Assembly (NCBI GenBank): GCA_013823245.1
Contig: PNLU01000001.1
Span: 1 to 64,000 of the forward strand
Direction of reading: 5' to 3'
From: Alcanivorax sp.
Lineage (GTDB): Bacteria; Pseudomonadota; Gammaproteobacteria; Pseudomonadales; Alcanivoracaceae
DNA length: 64,000 nucleotides
Shown piece after piece: positions 8,991 through 17,678 of this stretch (the stretch's first letter is position 1; every line of letters starts with the position of its first letter). A program made the position numbers and the translations under genes. The notes under the pieces are model-generated. The model searched no databases, was not told where the DNA came from, and worked only from the letters and a program-made list of their open reading frames with translations.

Positions 8991-9143
8991 ACAGCCTCTG
9001 AACAAGACGCCATAGTCGATCAAACCTTTGGCTGCTGCGAGGAGTGCGGTTGCACCATTCCCGAAACACGGTTGTCGCGCTATCCCACTGTTACCGTGTG
9101 TGCCGATTGCGCTGAAACACGTGAGGAAGAAGTGCACAAAGGA
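8991..9143 (+). pseudogene. remnant of a DksA/TraR-type C4 zinc-finger protein
   Basis: Directly after the symporter stop, in the same frame, the translation reads FGCCEECGCTIPETRLSR, then YPTVTVCADCAETREE. This is the C4 zinc finger of the DksA/TraR family (CEECG...IPE.RL...P...C.DC). There is no start codon in frame: the frame is closed by the symporter stop at 8988-8990, and only TASEQDAIVDQT precedes the finger. The N-terminal part typical of the family is missing. It therefore looks like a truncated fragment, and its 3' part lies antisense to the end of hmuV. Confidence 0.7.
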
Positions 9144-9934
9144 TGGGCACCCCGCACACGCACCTGTGCCAAAGGCCCGTGGGTATCCAGGTACGCATCC
9201 AGCCCGTAAACACGGGCCAGATTGTCTTCCGTCAACACTGCTTCCGGCGTGCCGTCAGCCACGCACTGGCCATCCTGCAACAGCAGGATACGGCTGCCAT
9301 AGGCAGCGGCCAGCGACAGGTCATGACACGCCATGATCAACGCCGTGTGCGTTTCCTGCGCCAGCGTGGCCAGCTTCGCCACCAGACGATACTGCTGCGC
9401 CGGGTCCAGGGCCGAGGTGGCCTCGTCCAGCAACAGCAGTCGTTCACCCGACATCGCCTTCAGTTGCACCAGCACCCGCGCCAGTTGTACCCGTTGTTGC
9501 TCACCACCGGACAGGCTGGTGTATACCCGTCCGGCCAGATGCAGCACGTCGCACCAGGCCATCTGCGCTGCCACGGCGGGATGCTGACCGTCTCCCGCAT
9601 CACGACCAGGCAATCCCTGCGCCACCACTTCTTCCGCCAGCATGGGGAAACTCAAGGTCACCTGCTGGGGCATCACCGCGCGACGCCGCGCCAGCTCGCC
9701 CCACGACAATGACGTCAGCGGCACGCCGCCCAGATGCACCGCGCCGGATTCTGCGGGCCACTCGCCAGAAAGCACCCGCAGCAACGAAGATTTACCGGCG
9801 CCATTAGGCCCCAGCAACATGACACGCTCGCCCGCCCGGACCTTAAGGGAGAGGTCATGCAGCAAACGTTTGCCGTGGCGAACCAGACTCATCCCGCGCA
9901 CAGACAACAGCGGTGTAATACCCTGCAGCGTCAT
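9080..9934 (-). CDS. hmuV: haem ABC transporter ATP-binding protein HmuV
   Basis: A 284-residue ABC ATPase with Walker A (GPNGAGKSS), signature LSGGEQQRVQLARVL, Walker B (RLLLLDEATSALDP) and the switch histidine (ACHDLSL). It energises haem import through HmuU. Its start overlaps the hmuU stop by four bases (ATGA), marking it as the last gene of the operon. The last 20 or so residues (after DTHGPLAQV) are Ser/Thr-rich, exceed the normal family end, and are encoded opposite the zinc-finger remnant, so the C terminus may be a secondary extension. Confidence 0.93.
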   Translation of the reverse strand: MTLQGITPLLSVRGMSLVRHGKRLLHDLSLKVRAGERVMLLGPNGAGKSSLLRVLSGEWPAESGAVHLGGVPLTSLSWGELARRRAVMPQQVTLSFPMLAEEVVAQGLPGRDAGDGQHPAVAAQMAWCDVLHLAGRVYTSLSGGEQQRVQLARVLVQLKAMSGERLLLLDEATSALDPAQQYRLVAKLATLAQETHTALIMACHDLSLAAAYGSRILLLQDGQCVADGTPEAVLTEDNLARVYGLDAYLDTHGPLAQVRVRGAHPLCTSSSRVSAQSAHTVTVG

Positions 9935-10962
9935 TCTGGCAGCCTCCTCATTAACAACGCCAGAAAGAAAGGCCCGCCCAACAGCGCCATCATCAGGCCA
10001 ATGGGAAATTCCGCCGGGGCAACGATCAACCGCGCGCCGGTGTCGGCCAGCACCAGCAGCACCGCACCGAGCAATGCCGAGGCAGGCAGCAATGTGCGGT
10101 GATCCACGCCCAGCGTCAGGCGCACCAGATGCGGCGCCACCAGACCGACAAAACCGATCAACCCGGACACCGACACCGCCGCGCCCACCGCCAGCGCGCA
10201 CATCACCACGATGCGCCGCTTGAGGCGGTCCACATCGTGCCCCAGGTGGAGCGCCACCGACTCGCCCAGCAACACCGCGTTCAGGGCCCGCGCGAGTAAG
10301 GGCATGGCCAGCAGCACCAGCACAATCCAGGGCGACACCAGACGCAGGTCACGCCAGTCGGCCTGCGCCAGACTGCCCATGGTCCAGAACGTAAGGGTGC
10401 GGAGCTGGCCATCGTCCGCAATAAAGGTCATCACGCCCACGCCCGCCATCGCAATGGCGTTGATGGCGATCCCCGCCAGCAACAGCATGGCCACATGCGT
10501 CTCGCCCTGGCGGCTGCCGATACGCCAGATCACTGCCGTGGTCAGTAAGGCGCAGACAAATGCCGTGAGCGGCAGGGTCATGCCCGGTACCGTCATATCC
10601 CAGTGGGCAAAAACCCGCTCGCCCAACACGATTACCGCCACCGCGCCCAGCGCTGCGCCACTGGAAATACCGATCAGACCCGGGTCGGCCAGCGGATTAC
10701 GAAAGAGCCCCTGCAACAGGGCACCGGACACGCCGAGCGCAGCCCCGACGAGCATGGCCAGCAGCAGACGCGGCAAACGCAGTTCGCGCACCACCAGTTG
10801 CACACTGGCTTCGGCCTGGCGATCGAACAGCCCCTGCCAAACCTCCGCCACACTCAGCGGCATGGGGCCGGTGCGCAGGGCCAGCAGGGCTCCTGCCAAC
10901 AGCAGCCCGGTCAGCAACACCAGCGCGGGGCGCGCTGGCAGCCGTCCGGTTACCGGGACCAT
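9931..10962 (-). CDS. hmuU: haem ABC transporter permease HmuU
   Basis: A 343-residue FecCD/BtuC-type permease with about ten membrane helices. Family features seen are LRLPRLLLAMLVGAALGVSG near residue 65-85, the NPLADPGLIGISSGAALG loop, and GLIGFVGLVAPHLVRL, which forms the coupling helix for the ATPase. It carries haem across the inner membrane with HmuT and HmuV. It overlaps hmuT by 13 bases and hmuV by 4, so the three are translationally coupled. Confidence 0.94.
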   Translation of the reverse strand: MVPVTGRLPARPALVLLTGLLLAGALLALRTGPMPLSVAEVWQGLFDRQAEASVQLVVRELRLPRLLLAMLVGAALGVSGALLQGLFRNPLADPGLIGISSGAALGAVAVIVLGERVFAHWDMTVPGMTLPLTAFVCALLTTAVIWRIGSRQGETHVAMLLLAGIAINAIAMAGVGVMTFIADDGQLRTLTFWTMGSLAQADWRDLRLVSPWIVLVLLAMPLLARALNAVLLGESVALHLGHDVDRLKRRIVVMCALAVGAAVSVSGLIGFVGLVAPHLVRLTLGVDHRTLLPASALLGAVLLVLADTGARLIVAPAEFPIGLMMALLGGPFFLALLMRRLPE

Positions 10963-11786
10963 GCCACCCCGCCCTGCCCGCTCGCCACATCCAGCACCTG
11001 CGCCATCGCGTCCGGCAGGCGCGGGCCAAAGCCCAGCAGCAACATGCTGTCCGCCACCAGAATACGGCCGTCGCGGCCGGCGGGCGTCATCTGCAACGCG
11101 GGCCAGTCCTCGGGTTGAAACTCACCCGGGCGAGTCTCCGCCACGATGATCATGTCCGGCGCCAGCGCCAGCAGCGCTTCGCTGCTCAGCGGACGATAAC
11201 CGCGCTGACCGGTAACGGCATTGGGCAGGCCCAGACTGTCGAGTAACGCCTGGGCCTTGGTGTCCTGCCCCGCCAGGCGCACGCCATGCGCACCCGCCGA
11301 CAGCAGGCACAGGACCTTCGGCGGGTCCGCCAACGGCAAGCGCGCCTGAATCCGTTCAAATGCTGCTTCCAGCGACGCCACCAGCGCATCACCCGCCTCC
11401 ACCTGGCCGGTTTCCGCCGCCACCTGCCGAGCACGGGCAATCACGCCTGCGGGTGAAAGGGCGGCGCTGATCGGCACCACCTCGGTCACCCGTTCCAGTT
11501 GCCGCAAGGTGCGCGGCGGCCCGGCCTCACCCTCGGCCACCAGCACCTTGTCCGGACGCAACGAGACAATGCCCTCCACCGGCAGGTCGCGCACATAACC
11601 AACGCGCGGCAAGGCGCGCGCTTCCGGCGGCCAGAGGCTGGTGTCGTCCACCGCCACCAGTTGCGCTTCAGCGCCCAGCGCGTAGACCATTTCCGTCACC
11701 GCGCCGCCCGCCACCACCAGGCGCTGCTGCGCCGACACCGGCAACGCCAGCAGCAACACCGACAACGCCACCATCAGCCGTATCAT
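10950..11786 (-). CDS. hmuT: periplasmic haem-binding protein HmuT
   Basis: A 278-residue type III solute-binding protein. An N-terminal signal peptide (to about residue 19, ALPVSAQ) is followed by RLVVAGGAVTEMVYALGAE and VGYVRDLPVEGIVSLRPDKV, patterns of the haem-binding HmuT/PhuT branch. It captures haem in the periplasm and delivers it to HmuU. Its ATG overlaps the hmuS stop (ATGA). Confidence 0.92.
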   Translation of the reverse strand: MIRLMVALSVLLLALPVSAQQRLVVAGGAVTEMVYALGAEAQLVAVDDTSLWPPEARALPRVGYVRDLPVEGIVSLRPDKVLVAEGEAGPPRTLRQLERVTEVVPISAALSPAGVIARARQVAAETGQVEAGDALVASLEAAFERIQARLPLADPPKVLCLLSAGAHGVRLAGQDTKAQALLDSLGLPNAVTGQRGYRPLSSEALLALAPDMIIVAETRPGEFQPEDWPALQMTPAGRDGRILVADSMLLLGFGPRLPDAMAQVLDVASGQGGVAWSR

Positions 11787-12868
11787 GGCGCCGTCTCGAT
11801 CTGCGCCAGCAGGTCACGCCAGGCGGGCAGCTCTGCCTTCCCCGGCTTGCGTTCACCGAACAGGCTCAGCACCAGTTCCCCCGCCGCATTGAACGCGTCC
11901 AGCGAGGTGATGTCGCCGTCCTCGGACGGTCGCCGCACCACCCACAGCTGTTTCATTTCTGCCGTGCGCATATGCAGATTGAAATGCGGGTCGAGCACGT
12001 TGAACCATTCGCCGGTGCGCAGCAGCCGATGCACCTGCCCGGTGTAGATCTGCACGATGCCGCGATTGCCGACAAACGCCATGATCGGTGTGCCAATTTC
12101 CGCGACACTCGTGAGCACGTTTTCCACACTGTCCGGCGCCACTTGCCGGGCCCAGGGCGCACCGACCTGCTCCAGCGCCGTCAGGCGATCCAGCCCGTGG
12201 CGTTGCAGCATGTCGTGGAACTGGTGCACGTCGGTGATCGCTGCCCAGTCTTCGCGCAGCGGTTGCGGATCCGGCAGCGACGGCTTGCGCTGGAACACAG
12301 GAGCACTCTGCAGTGTCAGGGGCGGGCGTTGTTCAGCGGCGCGGAAGCGCGCCACCAGCGCCTCCCAGGCCTGCATGTCGGTGCCGTCGGTGGCATAAAC
12401 CTTGTGCACCGCCTGGCCGCTGTGATCAAACATCTGCAGGCTGTGGCGCGGGCCCTTGGGCCCGGCTTCGGTCACGGCGCAAGCGTGACCCCAGTGCGAG
12501 AAAAACACACGCAGGTCGATCTCGCCCAGGCACAGGCCCATGCGACCGCCCTCCATGACACTGAACTTGCTCATCTGGCCGGTGGTTTCATGCACCACTT
12601 CATCGTTGCGCGCCAGCGTCATGATGCGGCCCAGCAACGACAACGACGGATAGATCTCGGTAAAGGCGGGTTGCAGCCGCACCACCTTGTCTTCGGGTTC
12701 GGTCAACAACAGCGCCAGTTCGCTGACGCCCAGTTGCTCCGCCGCGTTACGAATGCGCAAGCGCGGCTGTGTTTCGCGCAAGGCCCGCCATGCAGCCTGC
12801 AGGGCCTCGCGCTGTTCCGGCGAATGCGGCATCGGATTGTGCCGCGCGGGGGTCGATACCTGAGTCAT
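11783..12868 (-). CDS. hmuS: haemin-degrading/transfer factor HmuS
   Basis: A 361-residue cytoplasmic HemS/ChuX-superfamily protein built of two similar halves. Recognisable stretches are AWRALRETQPRLRIRNAAEQLG, IMTLARNDEVVHETTG, and, in the second half, the matching NVLTSVAEIGTPIMAFVGNRG and NLHMRTAEMKQLWVVRRP. These proteins bind haem after import and pass it on or open the ring. The start at 12868 has AGGAG upstream; an in-frame start at 12889 would overlap the HmuY gene. Gene order fits a haem-use operon. Confidence 0.92.
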   Translation of the reverse strand: MTQVSTPARHNPMPHSPEQREALQAAWRALRETQPRLRIRNAAEQLGVSELALLLTEPEDKVVRLQPAFTEIYPSLSLLGRIMTLARNDEVVHETTGQMSKFSVMEGGRMGLCLGEIDLRVFFSHWGHACAVTEAGPKGPRHSLQMFDHSGQAVHKVYATDGTDMQAWEALVARFRAAEQRPPLTLQSAPVFQRKPSLPDPQPLREDWAAITDVHQFHDMLQRHGLDRLTALEQVGAPWARQVAPDSVENVLTSVAEIGTPIMAFVGNRGIVQIYTGQVHRLLRTGEWFNVLDPHFNLHMRTAEMKQLWVVRRPSEDGDITSLDAFNAAGELVLSLFGERKPGKAELPAWRDLLAQIETAP

Positions 12869-12872
12869 GGGA

Positions 12873-14066
12873 TTACTCCTGGGCGTCATTCAGATCAAGG
12901 GCACGCCAGCGCAGGCGAGGATGCCCGCTGGTGCCGCCTTCGTTGTAATAGCCGATCACCTGCAACTGGAATTGCGGCGCGTCGTCATCGTTGCGATCGG
13001 TATCAATGCGGTAGACGCGGTAGTTTGGCCAAAGGCGGTGATTGCCCTGCAAATCGTAGGCGTACCAGCTTTGCTGCGCGAAAATGCCGCTGCTGCTGTC
13101 GGCGGCGTACAGCTGCGCCGGGATCGGTTCGCCACTGTCCGGGTCGATGGTGGCGCTTTGCCAGGTGGCCAGGTCCGCCCAGTCATGCGGGCCAAATACC
13201 CCACCGGCGCCGTCGCCGCTGTCGCCGCTGTTGCTGCGCAGGAAGAAATTCATGCCGACAAAACCAGCTTTGATATCCCAGGCGTTGCCGGAGCAATCGA
13301 CAATCTCATCTGCGTTGAAATCGAAGCAGATTTCACCGCCCTCGGGCGGCAAGGTACCGGTAAAGGTGGCCTCAGTAGTGAACTGGTCTGAGTCCGGCAC
13401 CTGCACATCAAATTCGAAGGTAAAGGTTTCCACGCCATGACCGTCGCGGGTGCAGAATACGATGTCGGTGGCGCGCACGCGGGCATAGCTGTTGCCCTCG
13501 CCGGATTTCAGCAGCCAGCCCTTGTCCGGGTTGGCCACAATCAGGCCGGCACCTGCGTCACACTGCGGTGCACTGTGCTGATACAAATACCAGTCGTTCA
13601 TGCCACCAAACGCACTGGAGAGGCCGTCCACGATCCAGCCGCTACTGGCCGGGGCCGGATAATCTTCCATCAAGGGGGGCAGCTCGGAATCCGGTGTGGC
13701 ATTCAGGAAGACGCTGCTGTTCGGTTCACCGTTGCCGTCATAAAAATCATCCTGTGCCGCCACCAGCGCACCGGCTGTATTACCCGGGCCAGAATCGCCG
13801 CCATTGAGGCGCAGTTCGGTGCGGCGCAGTGCGATGTGCCAGTCGTCGTCTTCGGCTACCGTGTCTCCACTTTCCAGATTCACATGTACCCAGTCGGTAT
13901 AGCTGCTGGCGTCATAGCTGCGTGCCAGAACATCCGGCTGCTCATCGCCACCGCCGTTACCCGGTGGTGTGCTGCCGCCTGATGAGCCACCGCAGGCGGC
14001 CAGTGCCAGAACAGCGGCACTGGCCAGCGACAGGCGCCAGAACGGAACGTTTTTTCTTTCTTGCAT
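12873..14066 (-). CDS. HmuY-family haem-binding lipoprotein
   Basis: A 397-residue protein with a lipoprotein signal (ALAAC lipobox at about residues 20-24) followed by a Gly/Ser linker. The C-terminal part (WYAYDLQGNHRLWPNYRVYR to QLQVIGYYNEGGTSGHPRLR) resembles HmuY-type domains, which hold haem at the cell surface for the TonB receptor. An internal region with similar WYLYQHSAP and FCTRDGHGVETF segments may be a second copy of the fold, since it is nearly twice a single HmuY. It lies 36 bases after the receptor gene and 4 before hmuS. Confidence 0.8.
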   Translation of the reverse strand: MQERKNVPFWRLSLASAAVLALAACGGSSGGSTPPGNGGGDEQPDVLARSYDASSYTDWVHVNLESGDTVAEDDDWHIALRRTELRLNGGDSGPGNTAGALVAAQDDFYDGNGEPNSSVFLNATPDSELPPLMEDYPAPASSGWIVDGLSSAFGGMNDWYLYQHSAPQCDAGAGLIVANPDKGWLLKSGEGNSYARVRATDIVFCTRDGHGVETFTFEFDVQVPDSDQFTTEATFTGTLPPEGGEICFDFNADEIVDCSGNAWDIKAGFVGMNFFLRSNSGDSGDGAGGVFGPHDWADLATWQSATIDPDSGEPIPAQLYAADSSSGIFAQQSWYAYDLQGNHRLWPNYRVYRIDTDRNDDDAPQFQLQVIGYYNEGGTSGHPRLRWRALDLNDAQE

Positions 14067-14102
14067 GGTGATGACCCTCCGATCATGTTGTTGGCCGCTC
14101 CT

Positions 14103-16112
14103 TCAGAGCTGGCCAAATCGATAACGCGCGCCGAGATAGATGAAACGCCCGACAATCGGTGAGAAATCCGCCGGGTCGGCAAAATCGCGTTGCGTATCAA
14201 ACAGGTTGTCGACACCCGCAAGCAGGCTCAGCGCCGGGGTGGCCTGATGTGTCAGACTGATATCCAGTGCGCGCCAGGTGGGTGAGCGGGCGCCAGCGCT
14301 GGTGGCCAGTTCGTCACTCTGGTAGCGACCACGCAGCGTCAGCTCGGTGCTTTCGGTGATACCCAGATTGATGCCCACCCGGCTGATATCCCGCGGTCGG
14401 CGTGTGAGAGGCTGGCCGCTGTCGCGGTCTTCGGTCTGCATATGGGTGTGGTTGAGGTGCAGACTCAGTCGCGGTGCAATGGCCCAGTCCAGCCCGACTT
14501 CCGCGCCACGCGTCATGGCACGCGCGACGTTCTCGTACTGGTATTCCTGCACGGGGCCGCCCGGCACCGGATCGCTCTCGGCATCAATCTGGATCAGGTT
14601 GCGCAGCGCGTTATGGAACAGACCCAGCTCCAGCACCCATTGCTCACGCCAGGAAAAGGTGGTGCCAAGCTGCCAGCTCTGTGAGCGCTCCGGTTGCAGG
14701 TCGGGGTTGCCGATCACCACGTAGCCGAGCTGGCTGTGGTCGAACAGATAAAAGCGTTCTTTCAGGTTGGGTACCCGGTAGCCTTGCCCCCAACCGAGGC
14801 GGGCCGTGGTACGCCAGTTATCGCCCCGCCACAGGTGCCAGCGGGCGCCCGCATTGCCTGCCACATGGCTGCCGAAATCGCTGTCGTACTGGTGGCGAAT
14901 GCCCAGCACCAGCTCCAGGGCATCGCCAACAAAAAACGTGTCCTGACGAAAGATTTCATCACTGCGACGGCTGACACGATCGGTGCCGTCCAGTTCTGAT
15001 ACGCCATCCTTGGTCTGGCGCAAGCTCTCGTGGTGCAGATCACCGCCCATCTGGAAGCTGTAGCCCAGGGCGCCGTCCATGCCGTCGTAATAAGGGCTGT
15101 CCACTTGCAGGGAGAGTTGCGACAGCTCCATTTCCGCATAGCGGTCGTCGAAGGGACCGGTGGGGGAATACTTCAGAGTGTCGTCGCTGAACTGCTCGTG
15201 CACGCCGTTGAGCTGCACGGCAAAACCGCCGGGCCAGGCCCAGCGTCCACCGGCCACATAGCGATCACGGGTAATCGCTTCGGTCTTGCTGGTATTGAGC
15301 AGTACGCCGCCGGGCAAACGCTCGGTGGCACGACTGATGCCATCCTCGGTAAAGCGCCCGCCTTGCAGATAGAAACGCCCGTCGGCAGACGGATGCCACT
15401 CCAGTCGCGCATCGTACTGCTGCCGGTCCACTTCATCCGAGGGGCGTGCCCAGCCTCCCGGCACCGGCAGGATACCGTCGCTCTCCAGACGGTCTGCCGC
15501 CAGCCGCAGACGCAGCGTCTCGGTGCCGGTGTCCACCCGCCCCCGGCCGTGGCGACGGCCGATATCGATACGGTTGCCAGACGGGTTCTGGCTGCCGTAG
15601 CTGCCGACATCTCCCTGAATCTCACCACTGAAGCCCGGTGTGACATCGCGGGTAATGACATTGATGACCCCACCCATGGCGGCGCTGCCGTACTGTGCAG
15701 AGGTGGCGCCCTTGACGATCTCGATGCGCTCGACTTCGGTCAGCGCCAGTTGGCTGACATCCACGGTGGAGCCGGTGCTGGCCGAGATACGCAGGCCGTC
15801 CACCAGCACCAGCACCTGCTCACCGCTGAGACCCTGCAGAGAGACTTCATACCCGGCCTTGCCGTGAATCTCGCGCAACTGCAAGCCGGACACGTTTTCC
15901 AGCGCTTCCTTCAATGACCGGGCGTGGGTGCGCTCCAGCTCCTGGCGGGTCACGACCTCGGTGCGCACGGGCGCGTCGATGACGCTGCGCTCGGTGCGGG
16001 TGCCGGTGACCACGATCTGATCCAGCCAGGCGACATTTTCAGCATGTGTGGGGGTGGCCAGCAGGCAGAGCGCCGCCAGCGCTGATGTCACGGCATTGAA
16101 GCTAGAATGCAT
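14103..16112 (-). CDS. TonB-dependent haem receptor (HmuR-like)
   Basis: A 669-residue outer-membrane receptor. After a signal peptide come the TonB box region (IVVTGTRTERSV), the plug (residues 40-150; VLVDGLRI, VERIEIVKGATSAQYGSAAMGGVINVIT) and a 22-strand-type barrel ending in RYRF. The FRAP/NPNL-like haem-receptor boxes are present as YRVPNLKERFY and GNPDLQPE. It is the first gene of the haem operon and moves haem into the periplasm using TonB energy. Two Fur-like sites lie upstream, so iron repression is expected. Confidence 0.9.
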   Translation of the reverse strand: MHSSFNAVTSALAALCLLATPTHAENVAWLDQIVVTGTRTERSVIDAPVRTEVVTRQELERTHARSLKEALENVSGLQLREIHGKAGYEVSLQGLSGEQVLVLVDGLRISASTGSTVDVSQLALTEVERIEIVKGATSAQYGSAAMGGVINVITRDVTPGFSGEIQGDVGSYGSQNPSGNRIDIGRRHGRGRVDTGTETLRLRLAADRLESDGILPVPGGWARPSDEVDRQQYDARLEWHPSADGRFYLQGGRFTEDGISRATERLPGGVLLNTSKTEAITRDRYVAGGRWAWPGGFAVQLNGVHEQFSDDTLKYSPTGPFDDRYAEMELSQLSLQVDSPYYDGMDGALGYSFQMGGDLHHESLRQTKDGVSELDGTDRVSRRSDEIFRQDTFFVGDALELVLGIRHQYDSDFGSHVAGNAGARWHLWRGDNWRTTARLGWGQGYRVPNLKERFYLFDHSQLGYVVIGNPDLQPERSQSWQLGTTFSWREQWVLELGLFHNALRNLIQIDAESDPVPGGPVQEYQYENVARAMTRGAEVGLDWAIAPRLSLHLNHTHMQTEDRDSGQPLTRRPRDISRVGINLGITESTELTLRGRYQSDELATSAGARSPTWRALDISLTHQATPALSLLAGVDNLFDTQRDFADPADFSPIVGRFIYLGARYRFGQL

Positions 16113-16125
16113 ATCATTACATTTA

Positions 16126-16144
16126 GTTATTGAGAACTATTTGC
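16126..16144. promoter_or_regulatory. possible Fur box, promoter-proximal
   Basis: GTTATTGAGAACTATTTGC matches the 19-base Fur consensus (GATAATGATAATCATTATC) at 12 positions. It lies just upstream of the haem receptor start (16112), in a short AT-rich island of an otherwise GC-rich region. Confidence 0.5.
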
Positions 16145-16170
16145 AATTATGGAGCGAGACAAGGCCCCCT

Positions 16171-16189
16171 GTCAATGAGAATGGTTATT
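16171..16189. promoter_or_regulatory. possible Fur box overlapping the end of the PepSY gene
   Basis: GTCAATGAGAATGGTTATT matches the Fur consensus at 13 of 19 positions. It sits about 60 bases upstream of the haem receptor start and overlaps the stop codon of the PepSY gene. With the site at 16126 it forms a plausible double Fur-binding region for the haem operon. Confidence 0.6.
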
Positions 16190-17669
16190 ATTTATTGGGG
16201 CGAAGGTATGTGCGCAGCCAGGCAACGGTACCAAGCAGCACCACCAGCAGGATCAGCAGCACCACGATGCTGATGACCCCATCACGGGCCGCAGGCCCCA
16301 GCCCCAGGTCGCCGAGGAAGTGATATTTGTGCAGGTGCATGAAGTGACGGCTGCGCAGCCGCCCTTCCGGGGTCGCGGCGTGGGCCACATGGCCGGTATG
16401 GGTTTCCACGAAGAAGGTACTTAACGGCGCTTCGGCCAGGCCCAGCCGCTGCACGGGCAGGCGCTTGTAGACCGAGACATAGTCCATGGCGAAATCGGGC
16501 AATGCACGGGTAAACGTCACCGGCTGCACCGGGCGGCCGCTGGAACGGGCCCACTCCTCATACAGCGCCAGGGCGTAGTCGCGGTCAGCATTATCCCCCG
16601 GCACCTCGCCAGTTCGGGCATGCACATAGCGGATCGCTTCACCGCCTTCCACCCTCTCGCGCAGCTGCCAGACCGGTTCGCCCTGGAGCCAGGCCTGGGA
16701 CAGGCCGATGGTCTGTGCGGTGACCGAAGCCAGGGGATTCCATGCCAGATCAGCCACCGCCACGCGGGTGTCGGCCCGCCAGGCCAGATGGTCCTCGGCC
16801 TGGAACTGGCCCAGCACCACATGCAGACCGCTGCTGGCAAAGCCGAGCATGGCCAGCGCCATCACCAGCCCCAGCCGACGATGCCAGCGGTGCGCGCCAT
16901 CACGCCCCTGACGGCCCCGGCGTTTGCGCCACTGCACGGCGTAGAGCAGCAAACCGCCCAGCCCGACGACAAAGGTCAGGCTGATCATTACGGTGATCGC
17001 GCCGGTGCGCAGTGGATGGTGCCGCTCCCCGAGGAAATGCCAGTTATGGAACTGGGCGAAGGTCCACAGGCCGACGCGACGCCAGTGGTTATCGCTGGCC
17101 GCCAGCCGCTGACCGATCACATCGATATACAACTGGATGCCGTCGTCGCGCTCAAAGCTGACCCGGTGTACGGGCAGCAGGCGATTGACGAAGCGGTACT
17201 GGAGGTCGAAGTCATCCAGGCGGACAACGTCAGCCACGGCGGCCTCCGGATCGCCCAGCAGGATGCGTGCCAGGGCCATGGCATGCAGGCGCTCACCACC
17301 GATCACCGGGATACCGCTAACGGCGTCGTAGTAACTGAGCGCCACGTTGGCGGGCGGGCGGGCCTCCCGGTAGCGCTCGGCCTCCTGCGGCGGGCCGTAG
17401 ATCGCCACCTGCCACTGGGGGCGGCCACTGACATAGACCAGATTGATCTGGTCCACCGCGTCATACCCTTGCCGTTCCAGCAGACGCTGCGGCGGTATCA
17501 CCTCCTCCGCCCCGGGCAGCGACGGCAGTGCCAGTTGCTGCCAGCGCACGTCTGGCGTCCACACATGCGCCATCAACGGATGCGTAAGGCCGCTGATCAC
17601 CCACAGCAGCACCGGCAGGGCGACAATCAGTGCCAATCGGCGGTGCCAGCGCAGCAGTACAGCGAGCAT
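16188..17669 (-). CDS. PepSY-domain transmembrane protein
   Basis: A 493-residue inner-membrane protein with an N-terminal helix (residues 10-30, RRLALIVALPVLLWVISGL), PepSY-like periplasmic stretches, three further helices (around 210, 265 and 470) and an HNWHFLGERHHP histidine cluster. It resembles the PepSY/TM proteins linked to TonB siderophore receptors, some of which reduce ferric siderophores in the periplasm. It follows the second TonB receptor by nine bases, so the two are surely co-transcribed. A redox role is inference. Confidence 0.85.
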   Translation of the reverse strand: MLAVLLRWHRRLALIVALPVLLWVISGLTHPLMAHVWTPDVRWQQLALPSLPGAEEVIPPQRLLERQGYDAVDQINLVYVSGRPQWQVAIYGPPQEAERYREARPPANVALSYYDAVSGIPVIGGERLHAMALARILLGDPEAAVADVVRLDDFDLQYRFVNRLLPVHRVSFERDDGIQLYIDVIGQRLAASDNHWRRVGLWTFAQFHNWHFLGERHHPLRTGAITVMISLTFVVGLGGLLLYAVQWRKRRGRQGRDGAHRWHRRLGLVMALAMLGFASSGLHVVLGQFQAEDHLAWRADTRVAVADLAWNPLASVTAQTIGLSQAWLQGEPVWQLRERVEGGEAIRYVHARTGEVPGDNADRDYALALYEEWARSSGRPVQPVTFTRALPDFAMDYVSVYKRLPVQRLGLAEAPLSTFFVETHTGHVAHAATPEGRLRSRHFMHLHKYHFLGDLGLGPAARDGVISIVVLLILLVVLLGTVAWLRTYLRPNK

Positions 17670-17678
17670 GTCAGATCC

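Noticed and set aside
15030..15917. Plus-strand frame opposite the haem receptor
   Set aside because: Shadow of the receptor's beta-barrel codons; no start signal or domain.
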